From assembly GCA_010405405.1 (NCBI GenBank), contig MU004241.1, forward strand, positions 434,001 through 498,000: 64,000 bases of DNA, read 5' to 3'. Position numbers and translations under genes: made by a program. The notes beneath the pieces are model-generated. The model was not told the origin of the DNA. It saw only the letters and a list, made by a program, of their open reading frames with translations, and made no database searches. Every line of letters begins with the position of its first letter. The stretch's first letter is position 1. The DNA comes from Microthyrium microscopicum. Lineage: Eukaryota > Ascomycota > Dothideomycetes > Microthyriales > Microthyriaceae. Shown one piece after another: positions 35,947 to 48,994 of the stretch.

Positions 35947-37661
35947 ATGCCATTCTCATTCGTGCCAACCTGCTCCCTACCTCCTGAAAACACCAAATTC
36001 ACCTCCACCCCCAATGTTCGCGGAACGCTCGACATTGTCTGGACGTGTTTCAGCATTTTACTACTCTGCACATGGACGGTCCAACATCTTAATATCCAGC
36101 CGTTAATCAAACCACGCACCATCGGGCAATACTTCCACTGGATCATATTCTTTATCAAGCGCAAGGCGAAATGGATGATCTTGACCCTCATAGCCCCTGA
36201 GATCCTGATTGGGTTGGCTCTATCACAATTCGTCGCGGCCAGGTATGGACGGGACATGATGCAAGGATTTGCGAATGAGGATGGGGTGGAATGGACATTG
36301 GAACATTCACATTTTGCAGATATGGGTGGATTTGTTATCAACTTTCCTGACACTTATGGTCCTTGGGATATGGCGGAGGATGACAAAATGGCCCCTTTTA
36401 TCAGAGAACATGAAGTTTCAACACTTTCCTCGAAAGGAAGCGACGACCGGCCACTGAATAGACTGGGCTCAACGGCAGAAGTACCTTCCCTTCGACGAGC
36501 TGTCACACTACGACTACTTCCTCGTGGAGTCATCTCTGTCATCAAGACACCCAAGGATCCTCGAACTCAATCGTTGTCAGCATCTTTGTCTCGAGGTATG
36601 GTACAACCTATCGTAGAAGAAGACAATTCTGACATCTCAAAGGTATCAAGCATCTCGTATCACATCCCGAACGCGGGATAGAAGCCTTGCGGCAACAGTG
36701 GGCGTCTACACAAGAAGGAGAGCAACAATGGAAGAGACACGATCACAATTCAAGCATGGTGGACTCGATACTCAAGAAACCTTCCGACGCACTGAAACAT
36801 TACTCCTCCGTCGAAGTATTTTACGAAGGAGTAGCCGTGCTGTCTGGCAACCTTTGGGTTTTGAACACCCAACAGCTGTTCCTTGCCCGTAAATTCGGCA
36901 TCATAAAATCTCTTCCGAGCGTCACTATGGAGGAGATTGACGACAAGAACAAGGGCGACGCGGTCGTGAAGCTGCTCGCTCTGGTTACTGTAGCTTGGTT
37001 GATTCTGCAACTGATCGTTCGCCGAGTACGCGGTTTGCCATCAACACAGCTGGAGATCATGACTCTCGCGTTCGCTGGCAGCACTTTTATCATATACATC
37101 TTACTATGGTTCAAGCCACAGGATGCTTTAGTGCCAATATACATCACCGCAGACAGTGATCCAACCAAAAGTCAGCTACAAGATATTTCTCAGAAACGGG
37201 CCGCCAACACATTCGGCTTTCAGACTTCCGGAGGTCGAGCACCTTTCTGGATCCCAGACAACTCTGTACATGACACTGGCCACAAGTATAGAGACTTTTA
37301 CCTGGACATTGGAGTCGGAGCCGGTGCTGTTCTTTTTGGAGCGCTTCACTTATTGTCCTGGAACCAACATTTCCCAACACCACTTGAAAGACTGCTATGG
37401 AGAATCAGCTTGTCTATAGCAGTTGGCATACCTCCCCTATTCTTAGTTATGTCCTGGAATACCATCCGGATTACGAACTTGAAAGCCCGGTGGCTGGCAT
37501 GGTGCAATGCATCACTACTTCTGGTTGCATATATTGTACTACCAGTCCTTTACGTGCTCGCTCGAGCATATGTTCTCGTTGAAGTATTTCGCGCAATGGC
37601 GTTCCTTCCACCCAGAACGTTTATAGCGACGTTTACTGCGGAGATACCTCACTTCGGATAA
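35947..37661 (+). CDS. Fungal multi-spanning membrane protein
   Basis: Two exons (35947-36595, 36643-37661), 555 residues. The conserved stretch RGTLDIVWTCFSILLLCTW, then KAKWMILTLIAPEILIGLAL and HFADMGGFVINF, is typical of a large uncharacterised fungal membrane-protein family often found near heterokaryon-incompatibility and secondary-metabolism genes. Several further membrane segments follow in the C-terminal half (VVKLLALVTVAWLILQLIV, IMTLAFAGSTFIIYILLWF, LLVAYIVLPVLYVLARAYV). The intron (47 bp, GTATGG/AAAG) is needed to join the frames. There is no signal peptide of the kind some relatives have, so an upstream exon may be missing. Function unknown. Confidence 0.75.
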
Positions 37662-37943
37662 TGTTGTTGGAGAAAACTCAGTAAATTGGGCCGGAACCTC
37701 GTTGCCCTACCTAAGCGTTCAGCGATATGAACAGCTTTTCGGGTACCTGCTCTGTAAATTAACAAGTTTTATATTTGGGTCTTGATATATTCACCAGGGC
37801 TCATTGGCCCATGAGAGAAATTATGGATCATCATTTTTGGTCAAATCTCTATATCGGAAAAGTTATGACCGCCAAAAGGCTTATCTCAACTTCTTCTCAG
37901 ATGGACATGTTCACTTGTGTCTTACCTTTCAAATGCACACAGC

Positions 37944-39923
37944 ATGTTCTCCTCGACATTGAAGTGTCTGGTGACGGTATGGAGTCTGGCACTTTTAGTG
38001 CCCTCCGTACACTCCCAAGCCGTCAAACCACTCGTCGCAGAGCAAGGTGTAGGCGCATACCCGTTCGATATCAGCCAAGTCCGCCTAACGCCAAGTCGAT
38101 GGCTAGACAACCAAGGCCGTACATTGACCTATCTCAAATGGGTTGACATGGACCGTCTGCTCTACGTCTTTCGCGTAACCCACAAACTTCCAACAAATGG
38201 CGCCGCAAAGAACGGCGGATGGGACGCACCAACCTGGAGATTCCGCGGCCATATACAGGGACATTTGATGACCGCCTGGTCGCAATGCTATTCTCAATTA
38301 GGCGATCCAGTATGCCGCGAGCGCGCGCTAACAATGGTCAAAGAGCTGGCGAAATGTCAAGCAAATCCAGCCGGTTTCAAGCCTGGCTATCTCATGGGTT
38401 TCCCAGAATCTGAATTCGACGAACTAGAGCAACGTAATGGGACAATTCGATCCGGCAACGTGCCATGGTACGTCGTCCACAAAACCATGGCCGGACTCCT
38501 CGTACGTAGCCCAAGAAACTCTCTAATCCATCCACCATTACTAACATAATCCCTCCAGGACGTCTGGCGCACCCTCGGCGACAAAACAGCAGAAGACGTC
38601 CTCCTAAAACTCGCCTCCTGGGCTGACATCCGCACAAAACGCCTCCCCTACGCCACCATGCAATCCGTTCTCAAAATCGAATTCGGCGGCGTCGGCGCCG
38701 TCATGGTCGATCTGTACTACCAAACCGGCGACAAGCGCTGGCTAGACGTCGCCGCCCGCTTCGACCACGCCGCCGTAATCGACCCGCTATCTCGCAACCA
38801 AGACCGTCTCCTCGACCTCCACGCAAACACGCAGATCCCCAAATGGCTATCCGCCATCCGCGAATTCAAGGCAACGGGAAAACAACGATACAAAGACATC
38901 GCGGCGAATGCGTGGCAGATTGTGATTAACGCGCACACGTATTCCATCGGCGGGAACAGTCAAGGCGAAGCATTCAGAGCCGCCAACATGATCTCAAAAC
39001 AATTAACAGGCGCCGTGAACGAGGGGTGTAATAGCTACAACATGCTAAAGCTAACGCGAGAACTATGGAGTGTCGACGCCAACGCCAGCAACACGACATA
39101 TTTCGACTACTACGAGCGAACTTTACTCAACCATCTATTAGGGCAGCAGAATCCGCACGATCCACATGGCCATGTTACGTATTACACGGATCTCAAGCCT
39201 GGTGGGAAGCGCGGCCATGGACCGGATGGGAAGTTACGGTATACGGATGATTATGATTCGTTTTGGTGTTGTCAGGGGACAGGGACAGAGACGAATACGA
39301 AGTTTGCGGATTCGGTTTATTGGCGGGATGGGAGGAGTTTGACGCTTTATGTGAATCTTTTTACGCCGTCGGTTTTGAGTTGGAGGGAGAGGGGTGTGGT
39401 TGTTACGCAGAGGACGGGGTTTCCGACTTCTGATGTTTCCAAGATTAAGGTCATGGGCGGCGGTGGAGAGTGGACGATGAAGATACGCATTCCGTTTTGG
39501 ACTTTTGATGCGAAAGTGCTCGTTAATGGCAAGCCTGTGGAGGGCGTGAGGACAGGTAAGTATGCCAGCATATCGAGAACGTGGGTAGATGGGGATGAAG
39601 TGCAGATTCAACTCCCGATGAAGCTCTGGACGATGGCAGCAAATGATAGACGGGATATGGCGACGTTGTTCTATGGCCCAACAGTGTTGTCTGGAAACTA
39701 CGGCAATCAGCCTCTTCAAACAGCGCCAACTTTGGACCTTAGTTCGATTAAGCGTGTCGAGGGCAGTGGATTGCAGTTCACTGGAATGGCTGATGGAAAG
39801 CCAGTGTCGTTGAGTCAGTTCTATGATGCGCATGGGCATACCTATAACGTGTACTGGGTGATCAAAGGTAGTTTGCCGGTCAGTAGGACCATCTCCGATC
39901 AGGTCGAGGTTGAACTTCTTTAA
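37944..39923 (+). CDS. GH127 beta-L-arabinofuranosidase, secreted
   Basis: Two exons (37944-38501, 38559-39923), 640 residues. The chosen ATG gives a signal peptide (MFSSTLKCLVTVWSLALLVP, cleavage near VHSQA). The protein belongs to the GH127/DUF1680 family: an N-terminal alpha/alpha barrel (WRFRGHIQGHLMTAW), the NEGCNSYNMLKL motif and the DSFWCCQGTGTE motif. These contain the Glu and three Cys that bind zinc and form the unusual cysteine-nucleophile site described for bacterial HypBA1. A beta-sandwich end follows. It should release L-arabinofuranose from plant cell-wall glycans or hydroxyproline-linked glycoproteins outside the cell. The start of exon 2 uses noticeably C-rich codons. Confidence 0.88.
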
Positions 39924-40184
39924 TAGAACCTGTCATGCCTGGAGAGTCGCGCGGGTTCAGCTGCAGTACTCAGATACTAAATTCAAGAACCGAGATGCAG
40001 ACTTAGTTGACTGTCTATTTGATCAGCGTTTATGTTAGGGATATAGACATATCGAATATCAAAAGGCGAACAATGTGAAGCATTAGTGAAGGTTTGTATT
40101 CTGCAGTCTTGTTCACTACATTTACCTAGGCCATAAGCCTGGCACTCATTCTGAAATTATACATGACGCGAGGGTATGAAATTA

Positions 40185-42776
40185 CTACTCCCAGGTCGCA
40201 GGACCGAACTTGCCACCTGGAGCAGTGGCCTGAGTGGCGCCACCTTGGTAATCCTATGTGTCAATTAGCATGAGCCGCAAAGTAAGGAGCAGCAGTAAAC
40301 TTACCAGTGTCGTCGCAACAACGTTATTTCCCCACCAATTCGGCGGGTTTACCTGCGGCAACAGCAACGCAAAGAAGATGATAATGGTCGAGATGGCCAG
40401 ACCAGCATCTAGGGCAGCAGAGGTGACATAGTTGTACATCGACCACCAGCCACGATATCTATTGCGAATGAATTTGTTGAAGATGAATCCGACGAATCCC
40501 CAGGACAAGTACGTCAACGGAGTGGCAGGAGGCAAGTTGCCCGTACCGCCAAAGATGAGTGGCGCATTGATGTACTTGATAGGACTCTTTGGCCAGCGTT
40601 TAGCACCAAAGTATACCATGACAGGGAAGATGGCACCAACAAGCCAGAAGTATTGCAGATTCTTGTATGTGCCATCACCTGAAAAGATACGCTGAGGACC
40701 GATCAAGCCCCAGATAATACTCGCGTTGAAAAAGACGCGGCCGTTGGGGCAGGAAAACCGTGCGCTTTGCTTGAGATCGCAAATGTCGTTGATGTTGCCA
40801 AAAGCCCAGTAGAGAACAGCGACTTGGACAATGCAGCTCCAAAGAGAGGCGACTAGCTGACCCCAGAATAGAGTGCGCGGAGGAACCTTCATATAATGAC
40901 CAAGTTTGAGATCTTGGGCATATGTGAGACCCTGGGACATGCTGATGTAACCGTAAGTTTTAAAGCTCATCATGGCCAAGGGGCGACCTGGAAGCATGTA
41001 GCTGATGATGAACTCTGTGAAGACGTTGAGACCGATTTGAATGTTGGTAGTCGCTTGAATCATGCCAATTGGCACCTAGAATCGGTCAGAGATATACTGC
41101 GTAGGTTTCATTAATGGTACTTACCATCCAAACAATAGAGATGATAAGCGCTATGATCAATGCCCACCAAGTAAGATGGGTAGGGTACCCAAGCACTGTT
41201 CCAAAAGAAAATGCGACCATGATGACGAAGATGACACCGAACCACCAATCGGGTGCTTCCTTGTACTTCTTCATCAATTTCATATGGATATCATCCTCTT
41301 GCGTACGAGCTGCCTTGAATTGATACCAAATTTCCTTGCGGTGGAAGAGGTAGGTATGAACGATTACAGCAATGATCGTGGCAAAACTCAGACCATAAGT
41401 CAATCCGAATGTCGTGGACAAGAACAACGGCGAATATGATCTGTACTTGTCGACATCAAGCGTGTACTGATCGTTGATGATTCTGCTCACGTTGTACACA
41501 GCGCCTGTGTTATCATAACTGCTAGAGTCGCTCATTGGGAGATACTTGGCGTACCAAACTCCGGAGTAATGGATACCCATTGTTGTGACCCAGAAGAAGA
41601 TGAACATGCCGCCAACGGTATTCGCAATGGCGTGCCACGGTGGAAGTAGAGGACTGTATATATATGCAGTGATATATGTCCAATCAAAAGTGATGGGAAG
41701 GAGCGACAAGCCTGAAAATCCACCAAACAGCTGGTTAATCACAACGTTGTTGGGTCGAATCCAAGTAACAAAGGCGAACACACTGAGACCTTGCCAGATG
41801 AAACCAGGGAACCAGTACCAGACGAAGGAGCCCAGGCAGACAAATGAGAAGAAGCGATAACGAGATATCTGCCATCCGTTTGTGGTTGCTGGATCAGGCT
41901 TTGAATGGTCGTGGAGAGTGTAGAAAAGGGCACAGTTTGGTAGCACCGAAGGCCAGATCATAGCAGCTGGATAGACCAGGAATCGGCGGAAAACACCAGC
42001 AAGGCCTAGTCCAATCATCTGCGTTGATATGGTGAACAGGAGAGCAAATCCCCAGCCATAGTCAACCTTGTAGAAGCCGATGAGGGACTCTAGTCCGTAT
42101 GTGCTATATGCAGCACCTTGCGCAAATGACACGTTGGCCATGACTGTGATGAGAGCGTGTTCCTTCATGTTGAATGGGCCAGGATTCAGGGACCATTTGA
42201 GTCCAAAGGTGTTGAATTGATGTGATGGCATGAACTTGGCCCACAAGACACCAAATGGATAAGCCACCAATTGGGCCACAATGGAAGTAATCTGGATGGA
42301 TGGATTACGGAGAGAAAACAACAGGTTACAGCCAGTACCAATAGTCATGAAAAGCATTCCAAGAACCCAGGCGCGAACAGTGTTGGCAGGCATTTCCTCG
42401 TCCCAGTTGCGCACAGAGGCGACAACTTCGGGATAGGGACTGTTCTCTTCGAGTTCATGTTCCAAAGCGAGTTCAGCACCAACATTGTGCGAGTGGAGAG
42501 CATTCTCAATGGCACCTCGCTTCTCCTCTGTATATTAGTTAGTGGATGTGGTAGCAACAAATGCGCGAACAAACCTGGCAGATTGGGATCGAACTTATGC
42601 AAGTCATCAAACTGCTTCAAATGGGCCTCATCGACGGCGGCATTGGGAGGGGTAGTAGCATCAAGATCGTTGGAAGTGCTGTGTGATATTTTGCCATCTT
42701 CCGTAACTGGTGTCTCTTCTGCGACAACGCCTTGAGTGGGTTTAGAGCCCCAAGGCTTTCGAAAGCGGTTCATCAT
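40185..42776 (-). CDS. OPT-family small oligopeptide transporter
   Basis: Four exons (42776-42575, 42527-41125, 41075-40305, 40253-40185), 814 residues. A hydrophilic N-terminus of about 110 residues is followed by some 14-16 hydrophobic segments. The family motif SLNPGPFNMKEH is intact, as are SYMLPGRPLAMMSFKTYGY and ISMSQGLTYAQDLKLGHYMK. OPT proteins import tetra- and pentapeptides, glutathione or metal chelates with protons across the plasma membrane. The last exon encodes a short tail ending GKFGPATWE, a common OPT ending. Two adjacent ATGs exist; I use the first. The gene converges on the GH127 gene with about 260 bp between them. Confidence 0.92.
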
Positions 42777-45411
42777 GGCGATAGACCTTGGCACACCAGC
42801 GGGGTATTTTGGTGTTGAGTGTGGTTGTAGAGAGCGCAACGGCGCGTGTGAAGAAGTGGGCGACGATCCATGATATGGGGACTGTCGAGTGCTTTAAAGA
42901 GGCAGTCATGACTGAGTAGTGACTGAGTAGTGGCAAGGACGGTTCACCCAGCCTGCACCCTGAATGGCCTGAATACTGGTCGCTCTTTCTTTGTTAGTAC
43001 CATCTGGTCGGGATTTCGGGAAGGCGCAGAGTCGTGACTACCTCCTGGAGGATTTGTGGTAGTAAAGCTAAACGAAGTCAAATGCGATTATGCGAACCAG
43101 GAGTGGTGGTTGACAACGGCACGCGATAACGAACAGCGCGTCATGATAGGACGACCCACCAACATCGACCTCAATCGACGAATCGACGATACTTTTGGCC
43201 TGCTCCTTCACCCAGCATCTCGAGGTCCCCATTGAAGGATCAGCCGGGTTTACCATATATCTGGCAATGTGATAGGTTCAATGCTGGTGATCGTCATCAA
43301 GTCGCGCCAACCGGGACGGGGTTGTAGGAGAATTAGGAAGGTGAGAGGCCAGTGCGCTGAGTAGCATTGCAGCTACGATGTGACTTTGTAGATCTCAAAA
43401 CAGCCTTCTTTGACCGCGGTTGGACAAGCTTTTGATGTGGCTACCGCAAGCAATCTTGCCTCTAAACCTTATCTTCACTTCGGTTGGCGAGCTAACCACC
43501 CGTCCTGATGCATGTGGTGATAACGGATATTACCGTTGTCATCGCCCCCTCCATCTTCAATGTTCGGCACCTCCAACCGTACGAATGGTTGATGATCTGT
43601 CGGTGTTGCCACCTCCACCAGGCTCGCGGTCGAAAGGTTGCAAGTCCTGGTCTTCGCCGCTCACTTTTCAGCTGGGGAGTGGGGTTGAACAGGATCGCGG
43701 GTCCTTGCTGTTCATGTCATGCTGGACGGCGTACAACAGTCCGTGGCTATCTTTGGCCACGCGCCTTGCCACTCTCGATTGGCTTTGTGCATGGTGTTGC
43801 GAAGTAGAACGCTCAAAGAATGTTCTACGATACGGGGTATTTTCACCAGGCGGTTGTCTTATCGAATAATGGCCGTCGTCTTCACCATGTCGTATCATGT
43901 TTCAGCTTACGCCATAGCACATACGGTACTCCTCGCTATTGTCGCCTCAATGTTACACACCTTTTGATCGTTATTACGAGAATTTCTTTTCTCAATGCTT
44001 ATCACAAATGTCCATTTAGGAAAATTATGTAGGTCAGCCAAAATGAATATATATGCCACAACAATATCTATGACGTTGCTCAGAAGACGTCTCAACTCTC
44101 AAATGATTTGGAATATCACAATCGAATCAATTCGTGCTCATGATATTTATATCGCATTTCTTATCTCATGCTCTAGATTACTGTGTTGATATCAGCATAA
44201 AATGCTACGTCGGTGCTACCATCTACTCCACTAACACTTCAGCTATGACAATGCCAAAAGACACTATCCTTCGTAAACGCCAAATGCTGTCAGCCGCATG
44301 CCAAGTGCCACTACTGTATAATCCTTCTAGAAGCCGTTGAGTTCAATGTTGGAACATTCTACCTGTGGGGGACATCGTGCAACCAATCATATAAGAAAAA
44401 TGACACTCTATCACGAAGCCTTCAAGCACATTTGGACCTGCAATGGACTAATATGATGCGCAACCTGCTCAATCCTCACTGCAGTGCTGAACTCCTTCAA
44501 ATGCCATAAGACCCATATCTTATCTTCTCGTTACCAGCCCACCTTGCCCACCACCGCAACCCATGCCAACACAACCCATGCCATGCATCAGACTGAACCA
44601 CAGTCTACCACCCCTCTCTCGGCGCTTTGACATTCCCACGCCCCCATGTTGAATACCGTCCAGACCAAACGTAAATCCAGTCGTCTATTGGCCAGACTAG
44701 TACAGGATTCACTGAACCGTGTCTAGCCGCTCACCAACCTAGCTCGTATTCAAGGGCCCTTGTAGTTGCACGGCAGTACTTGGTTCAATGCTTGTTGATT
44801 CGCGAAAGGGTGTGAGGTGGACTGGTGGCTGGGACGAGCAGGATGCTTGATTTGCGGTAAGCATTTTGTGTCATGGCTTGGAATGGAGTAGGTGAGGTGG
44901 ATGAAATGGATGAAATGGATGAAGGATTTGTGATGACTGGTACTTTGAGTGCTCTGATAACCAGGTAGCTTTGGGATTTGCGTGTAGGCAGTAAGAGGAT
45001 GTAAAAAATCCTAAGGGGCAGATATGGGATAAGTGTGTGTAGAGTCGGTCGAGCTAGGACTTCCTTGTCTATAGGTTTAAAGTGTAGACCATAGGATTAT
45101 GCTATGTGTTTGAACTCGGATTATTCTATTCCTTCCTGGAGGTTGAGTCTTGATTCTCTAAAGACCAGTGGCAGATGTGTGCAGCTGCAGTCATCAAAGT
45201 CAATCGGCAGGACAAGTAAGTATTCTTTCATCGGTGTATTCATGATTGGCTGAACAATGCTATAGCAAAACCCTATAAATTCTAGCTACCTCAATGGTAA
45301 CATGTACACGCTATGCATCTAGTGTCCCTGGGGTATCAATCGCTAGAGTAACCAAACCTCATGACGCTTTCGTCAGCCAAACTGGAACATGGCAAGGCCG
45401 CAACATATGCT
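42777..45411. other. Gene-free 2.6 kb
   Basis: The longest frame (43420-43869, plus) has no domain, no codon pattern and no splice partners, so it is not called. A 9-bp tandem repeat (GGATGAAAT) occurs near 44899-44925. The region may hold long 5' regulatory DNA of the OPT gene or a non-coding RNA, but nothing in the sequence proves this. Confidence 0.5.
44899..44925 (+). repeat. Short tandem repeat (GGATGAAAT x3)
   Basis: About three copies of a 9-bp unit, the last imperfect, in non-coding DNA. Confidence 0.6.
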
Positions 45412-46448
45412 CTACTTGCGCTTTGCCTCTTGTTCCGCCATGAACTCTTCATAGTCCTGAATGGCGGTTGGATGGCCCGTCTCTGCTTCAATATCCACCA
45501 GCCGCTTGAAGACAAGAGGATGCTCCATGAAGAGAAAGTCTGCAATCGCCGTAGCCTCGGACAGCTTATCATCATGCATCTGAGTCGTGAGTCCCTTCCA
45601 AAATTCACGGGCCCACATAGCGTTTGGTTGAGCGCGAGCAGCAACTACCACCAACTTGACCTGCTCAAGACTCATAGGCTGCTGCTTAGCCAATTGTGCA
45701 ATCTGTCGGGCAAATGCGGCTGTAAAATACTTGAACTCTTGGCCAAGATGCGCGAATGTGTGATGGAAGCCCCATAACTCAGCGAAGCTGTCGAGGTGCA
45801 CCGCGAGTGCATCGACTATATTGACTTTGGGTGGTAGTGTATCGGAAGAGCAGAGGCGTAAGAACCATTGACAGATTTTGTCAAGAGATTTGATATCGAA
45901 ATCTGATGGTCGTAGAATGATGATGTTCTTGTCGGTAATATTGAATTGATGGGGGCGGGAAGTTGAACGTGGCACACATGCTTTGAAGACTTCGACCTGA
46001 GTTTCGTTAGTGTAAGTTTACGAAAGGGTGTTACCAAAGCTTGAAGGAGTAGAAAAGACCAAACGGTCTTTTGAAAGTGACATGTCATCGTGCCCCGTGA
46101 TAGCCATCGAGTGTTATGGGAAGTATAGCAGGCTATGGAATCACAACTTGATGTTTCCAAATGAAGAGAACCTACCGGGAATTGTGGGACCATGATAGTG
46201 AGAGCATGGTTTCCATCGTGCCAGACGATGTCAACCAGGGGAGAATTGAGAATGTTTTGACGATCGGAATAGCTCAGGTCTAGAATGTGTTGGGGAACTT
46301 GAACATTGCGATGCATGGCTTGGGGAGCGGTGTCTTTCGCCTGGTTTTGATTTTTGCGCTTTGACCGGCAATTCTTCTTGTTGGCGACCAAAGATTCGGT
46401 GGCGGCTGTAGGAACAGGTTCGGGCGATGGAGATGACTTTGGAGACAT
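45412..46448 (-). CDS. Unknown conserved-looking fungal protein
   Basis: Two exons (46448-46176, 45996-45412), 285 residues. The N-terminus is Ser/Pro-rich and basic (KKNCRSKRKNQNQAK). The body includes ILRPSDFDIKSLDKICQWFL, a charged helical region and a C-terminal EEFMAEQEAKRK. The intron (179 bp) is long for this genome, with GTAGGT/CTCAG ends, and splicing it joins VPQFP to VEVFKACVPR in frame. The text around the join suggests a fungal protein with an N-terminal BTB-like strand pattern (ILRPSDFDIKSL...), but I cannot name the family. No signal peptide or membrane segment is present. Confidence 0.6.
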
Positions 46449-46737
46449 GATGAAGTAAACTTGAAGCTGAAGATGTAGTGATTGTGTTGATGCGGAAGCG
46501 AAGGATGTTTGGTTAGGCAATTTTGCATGGAAGAAAACTGTGTTGAAAATTGGACGAGTGTGAAGAAGGCGAAGGATAATATACTAGGCAACAGTTTGTT
46601 ATTTTCCTTAGTGACTGGGCTACAAGGTCGCTCTTTCCGTAAAAAATCAGGCGTGAATTTTAGCTGGTCCATTTCCCCAAGCTTATATTATTCTGCTGAA
46701 ACTTCTGAAGAAAATAACAAGCGAAATAAGAAACTGC

Positions 46738-47588
46738 TCAAGGTGAGTGACTTCTGCTTTTGTGCTTGACCGGAAGGCGATCTCTATCTCTACTGCGACT
46801 CCGACTTTGCCTCGAGGTATGGTGTCTATCCTTCCGAGCTTCTCGTGGCTCCTCATTGGCTTCGCGCTGTCTATCTCTCCTGGGTCCATTGGGCTCCGAG
46901 TGACGGCTCCGGCGGTCCTGATGACGATCTCGACTATGTGATCTATCTCTATGTCGATGTTTATCCGCACCTCTATCGCGTCTAGGTGACCTCTCGCGAG
47001 AATATGATCTTCTCCTATCCTGGGATCGATGTCTCCGTCGCTCTCTGTGACGTTCACTTCTGTCATGATCCCGAGAATGATTCCGCTTATGTCTCCGCTC
47101 GCGATCTCTGCTCCGACTACGTCTTCGTTTCCGTTTCTCTTCTTTGGGTGCTTCTTCTAGCTTGTTTCCTGGTCCGTTGCCGAGGGGCATCATGTTGGCA
47201 TTCTGCTCTTCTGGTGGTGGAAGCCCCAATGCAATAGCTCGAGCAGCCTTCTCTGCTTCCTTGACCTTTCGTAGCTCCTCCGCTCTCGCCTCCGCCTCAG
47301 ATTTATTGGAGTCACCTTTGGCATACCATGTCAAGTCACGTCCCTGTTGCCATCTGCCGACAGCTAGATCTATTGTTAGCAACATGCGCAATGTCAATCG
47401 AATAGGAGGACATACGAGCCATGAGCGAATGGCCCAGATAGTTTTCGCGCTGGGAATCTTTTTGGACATCTTCCCACTTGAAGTCGCCGCGACCACCGCT
47501 AGAAGCTTATTAGCGTTCATCACAAGACACACAGAGGACGTTATACATACCGGCTTCCTTCTTTGCGCACAGTCTGCAGTAAATCCAT
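46738..47588 (-). CDS. MMtag-domain, RS-rich nuclear protein
   Basis: Three exons (47588-47551, 47498-47416, 47363-46738), 248 residues. The N-terminus reads MDLLQTVRKEGSRGGRGDF, then RENYLGHSLMA and PVGRWQQGRDLTWYAKGD. This is the conserved MMtag (multiple myeloma tumour-associated, PF10159) domain found from fungi to humans. A lysine/glutamate helix and a long Arg/Ser/Asp/His-rich tail (RSRDRERRHKRNHSRD and similar) follow, typical of proteins tied to pre-mRNA splicing and phosphorylated by SR kinases. The exact role is unknown. Both introns have perfect GTATGT donors. It is divergently transcribed from MED6 across about 370 bp, possibly sharing a promoter. Confidence 0.85.
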
Positions 47589-47956
47589 GTTTGATTTTGA
47601 TAAGAAGGTGAGGGGCAAGATGGCATGACACTCATGAGATGAGGTTGGGAAATTGAACCTAAAAGAAGGCAACAGGGATATGTACGGTAAGTGACAGGGT
47701 TGCGGCCTCCTCAAGCGCTTGTCAGTGAAACGCGACTTAGACGCGCCACAGACGCCTACTGTAGTTTCTAATTATATTTTGGAATGCTGATGCAAACCTT
47801 CACTCAACCACCAACAATACTCAATTGCCCATTCATTAATCATCGTATTCGCTCATTCTCAACGTGAAAATACCCTAGTCCCATATCTATCTCATCCCTC
47901 GCTCCTTGCCTCGAGCTTTCCAATAAGTTGCGAGTCTCCGTACAAGCCCCCCTACG

Positions 47957-48994
47957 ATGGAGGAACGGCTTCTAAATGGCAAGCCATTCGACGAAATAGC
48001 CTGGCGGAACAATGATCTGATCAACTTTCTCAATGGTGTCTGGCCTGAGAACGTACATCGATACTTCCTCTTCTCCGACTTCTGCGACAAAGACTCGACC
48101 AACTCTACCACCGCTACACAATTGTCAGGAAACCCGAATACACATGGCGCTGTATACGATCGAGCCGAGTTTGAGCGACAAGTCAAAGCAGCTAAAGGAA
48201 AGGAGTACCTGGTAGTCGACGGACCAGACAAAACTGTGGATGGTTTCAATCCCGTCTGGGTCATTCGAAAACAACAACGAAATCGAACAGCAGGAGGGCG
48301 ACCCGATGATGTATCACTCGAAGGAACTTACTTTTGTGTCAATCAGCAGCTGTATCAGTCTCCGTCATTATATGATATCATGGCACAAAATCTGGCAAGT
48401 AATTTTATGCGCGCTTCACCGTGGCTTTTCTAATCAAAGTAGCTTAACATCCAGGATAAACTCGAAGACTTTCACACGACTGCTGCCGAAATGCCATTAT
48501 TCAACCCCCAGGAAGGATACAACTACTTCTCCCCCGATGCATTAGCCAAACGCGAAGCCGCCTCTCGAAACGCGAGCGTTGCTAGTACTCCAGGCCCAGG
48601 CGCATTGACCGAAAACACAAACTCAGGCGCATCAAAGATGGACGCGGATCGACAAGAGCAAGTGGCCATGCTACAATCGCTGGAAGCCAGCATTCGTTTC
48701 GGTGGAGAATACATGGACGTGAACCCAATCGTAGGCGAGCCCGGCAAGCTTTCCTTCCAATCAACAGACAGTCATCTACAAGCACAAGCAGCCGCGCGAG
48801 CAAAAGCGGCAGCCGACAAGGCAGCGAAAGAAGCTAGATCAGCTGAAGTATCTGCCATGTCAAGCCCGTTCGCAGATACGCGGCCAGTGAAGAAGGGCAG
48901 CAAGGCTGAGAAGACGATAGGGAAAGAGAATCGACTCAAGCGGCGGAAGAGCAAAGGTCCTGGAGCGACGGGCAGCCCTGAAGCTTCTGTCTAG
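47957..48994 (+). CDS. MED6: Mediator complex subunit 6
   Basis: Two exons (47957-48394, 48455-48994), 325 residues. The first about 145 residues carry the MED6 fold: DEIAWRNNDLINFLNGVWPENVHRYF in two halves, then FSDFCDKDSTN, GKEYLVVDG, VWVIRKQQR and YFCVNQQLYQSPSLYDIMAQNL. MED6 sits in the Mediator head module and links activators to RNA polymerase II. The C-terminal half is low-complexity (Ala/Lys-rich, DKAAKEARSAEVSAM) with a basic end, as in other fungal MED6 proteins. The intron uses a GC donor (GCAAGT) with a TTAAC branch region and CCAG acceptor; no GT donor keeps the frame. Confidence 0.88.

Noticed and set aside
43420-43869. 149-codon plus-strand frame in the gene-free stretch
   Set aside because: Overlaps other long frames on both strands, no recognisable motif, and composition unlike the neighbouring genes.
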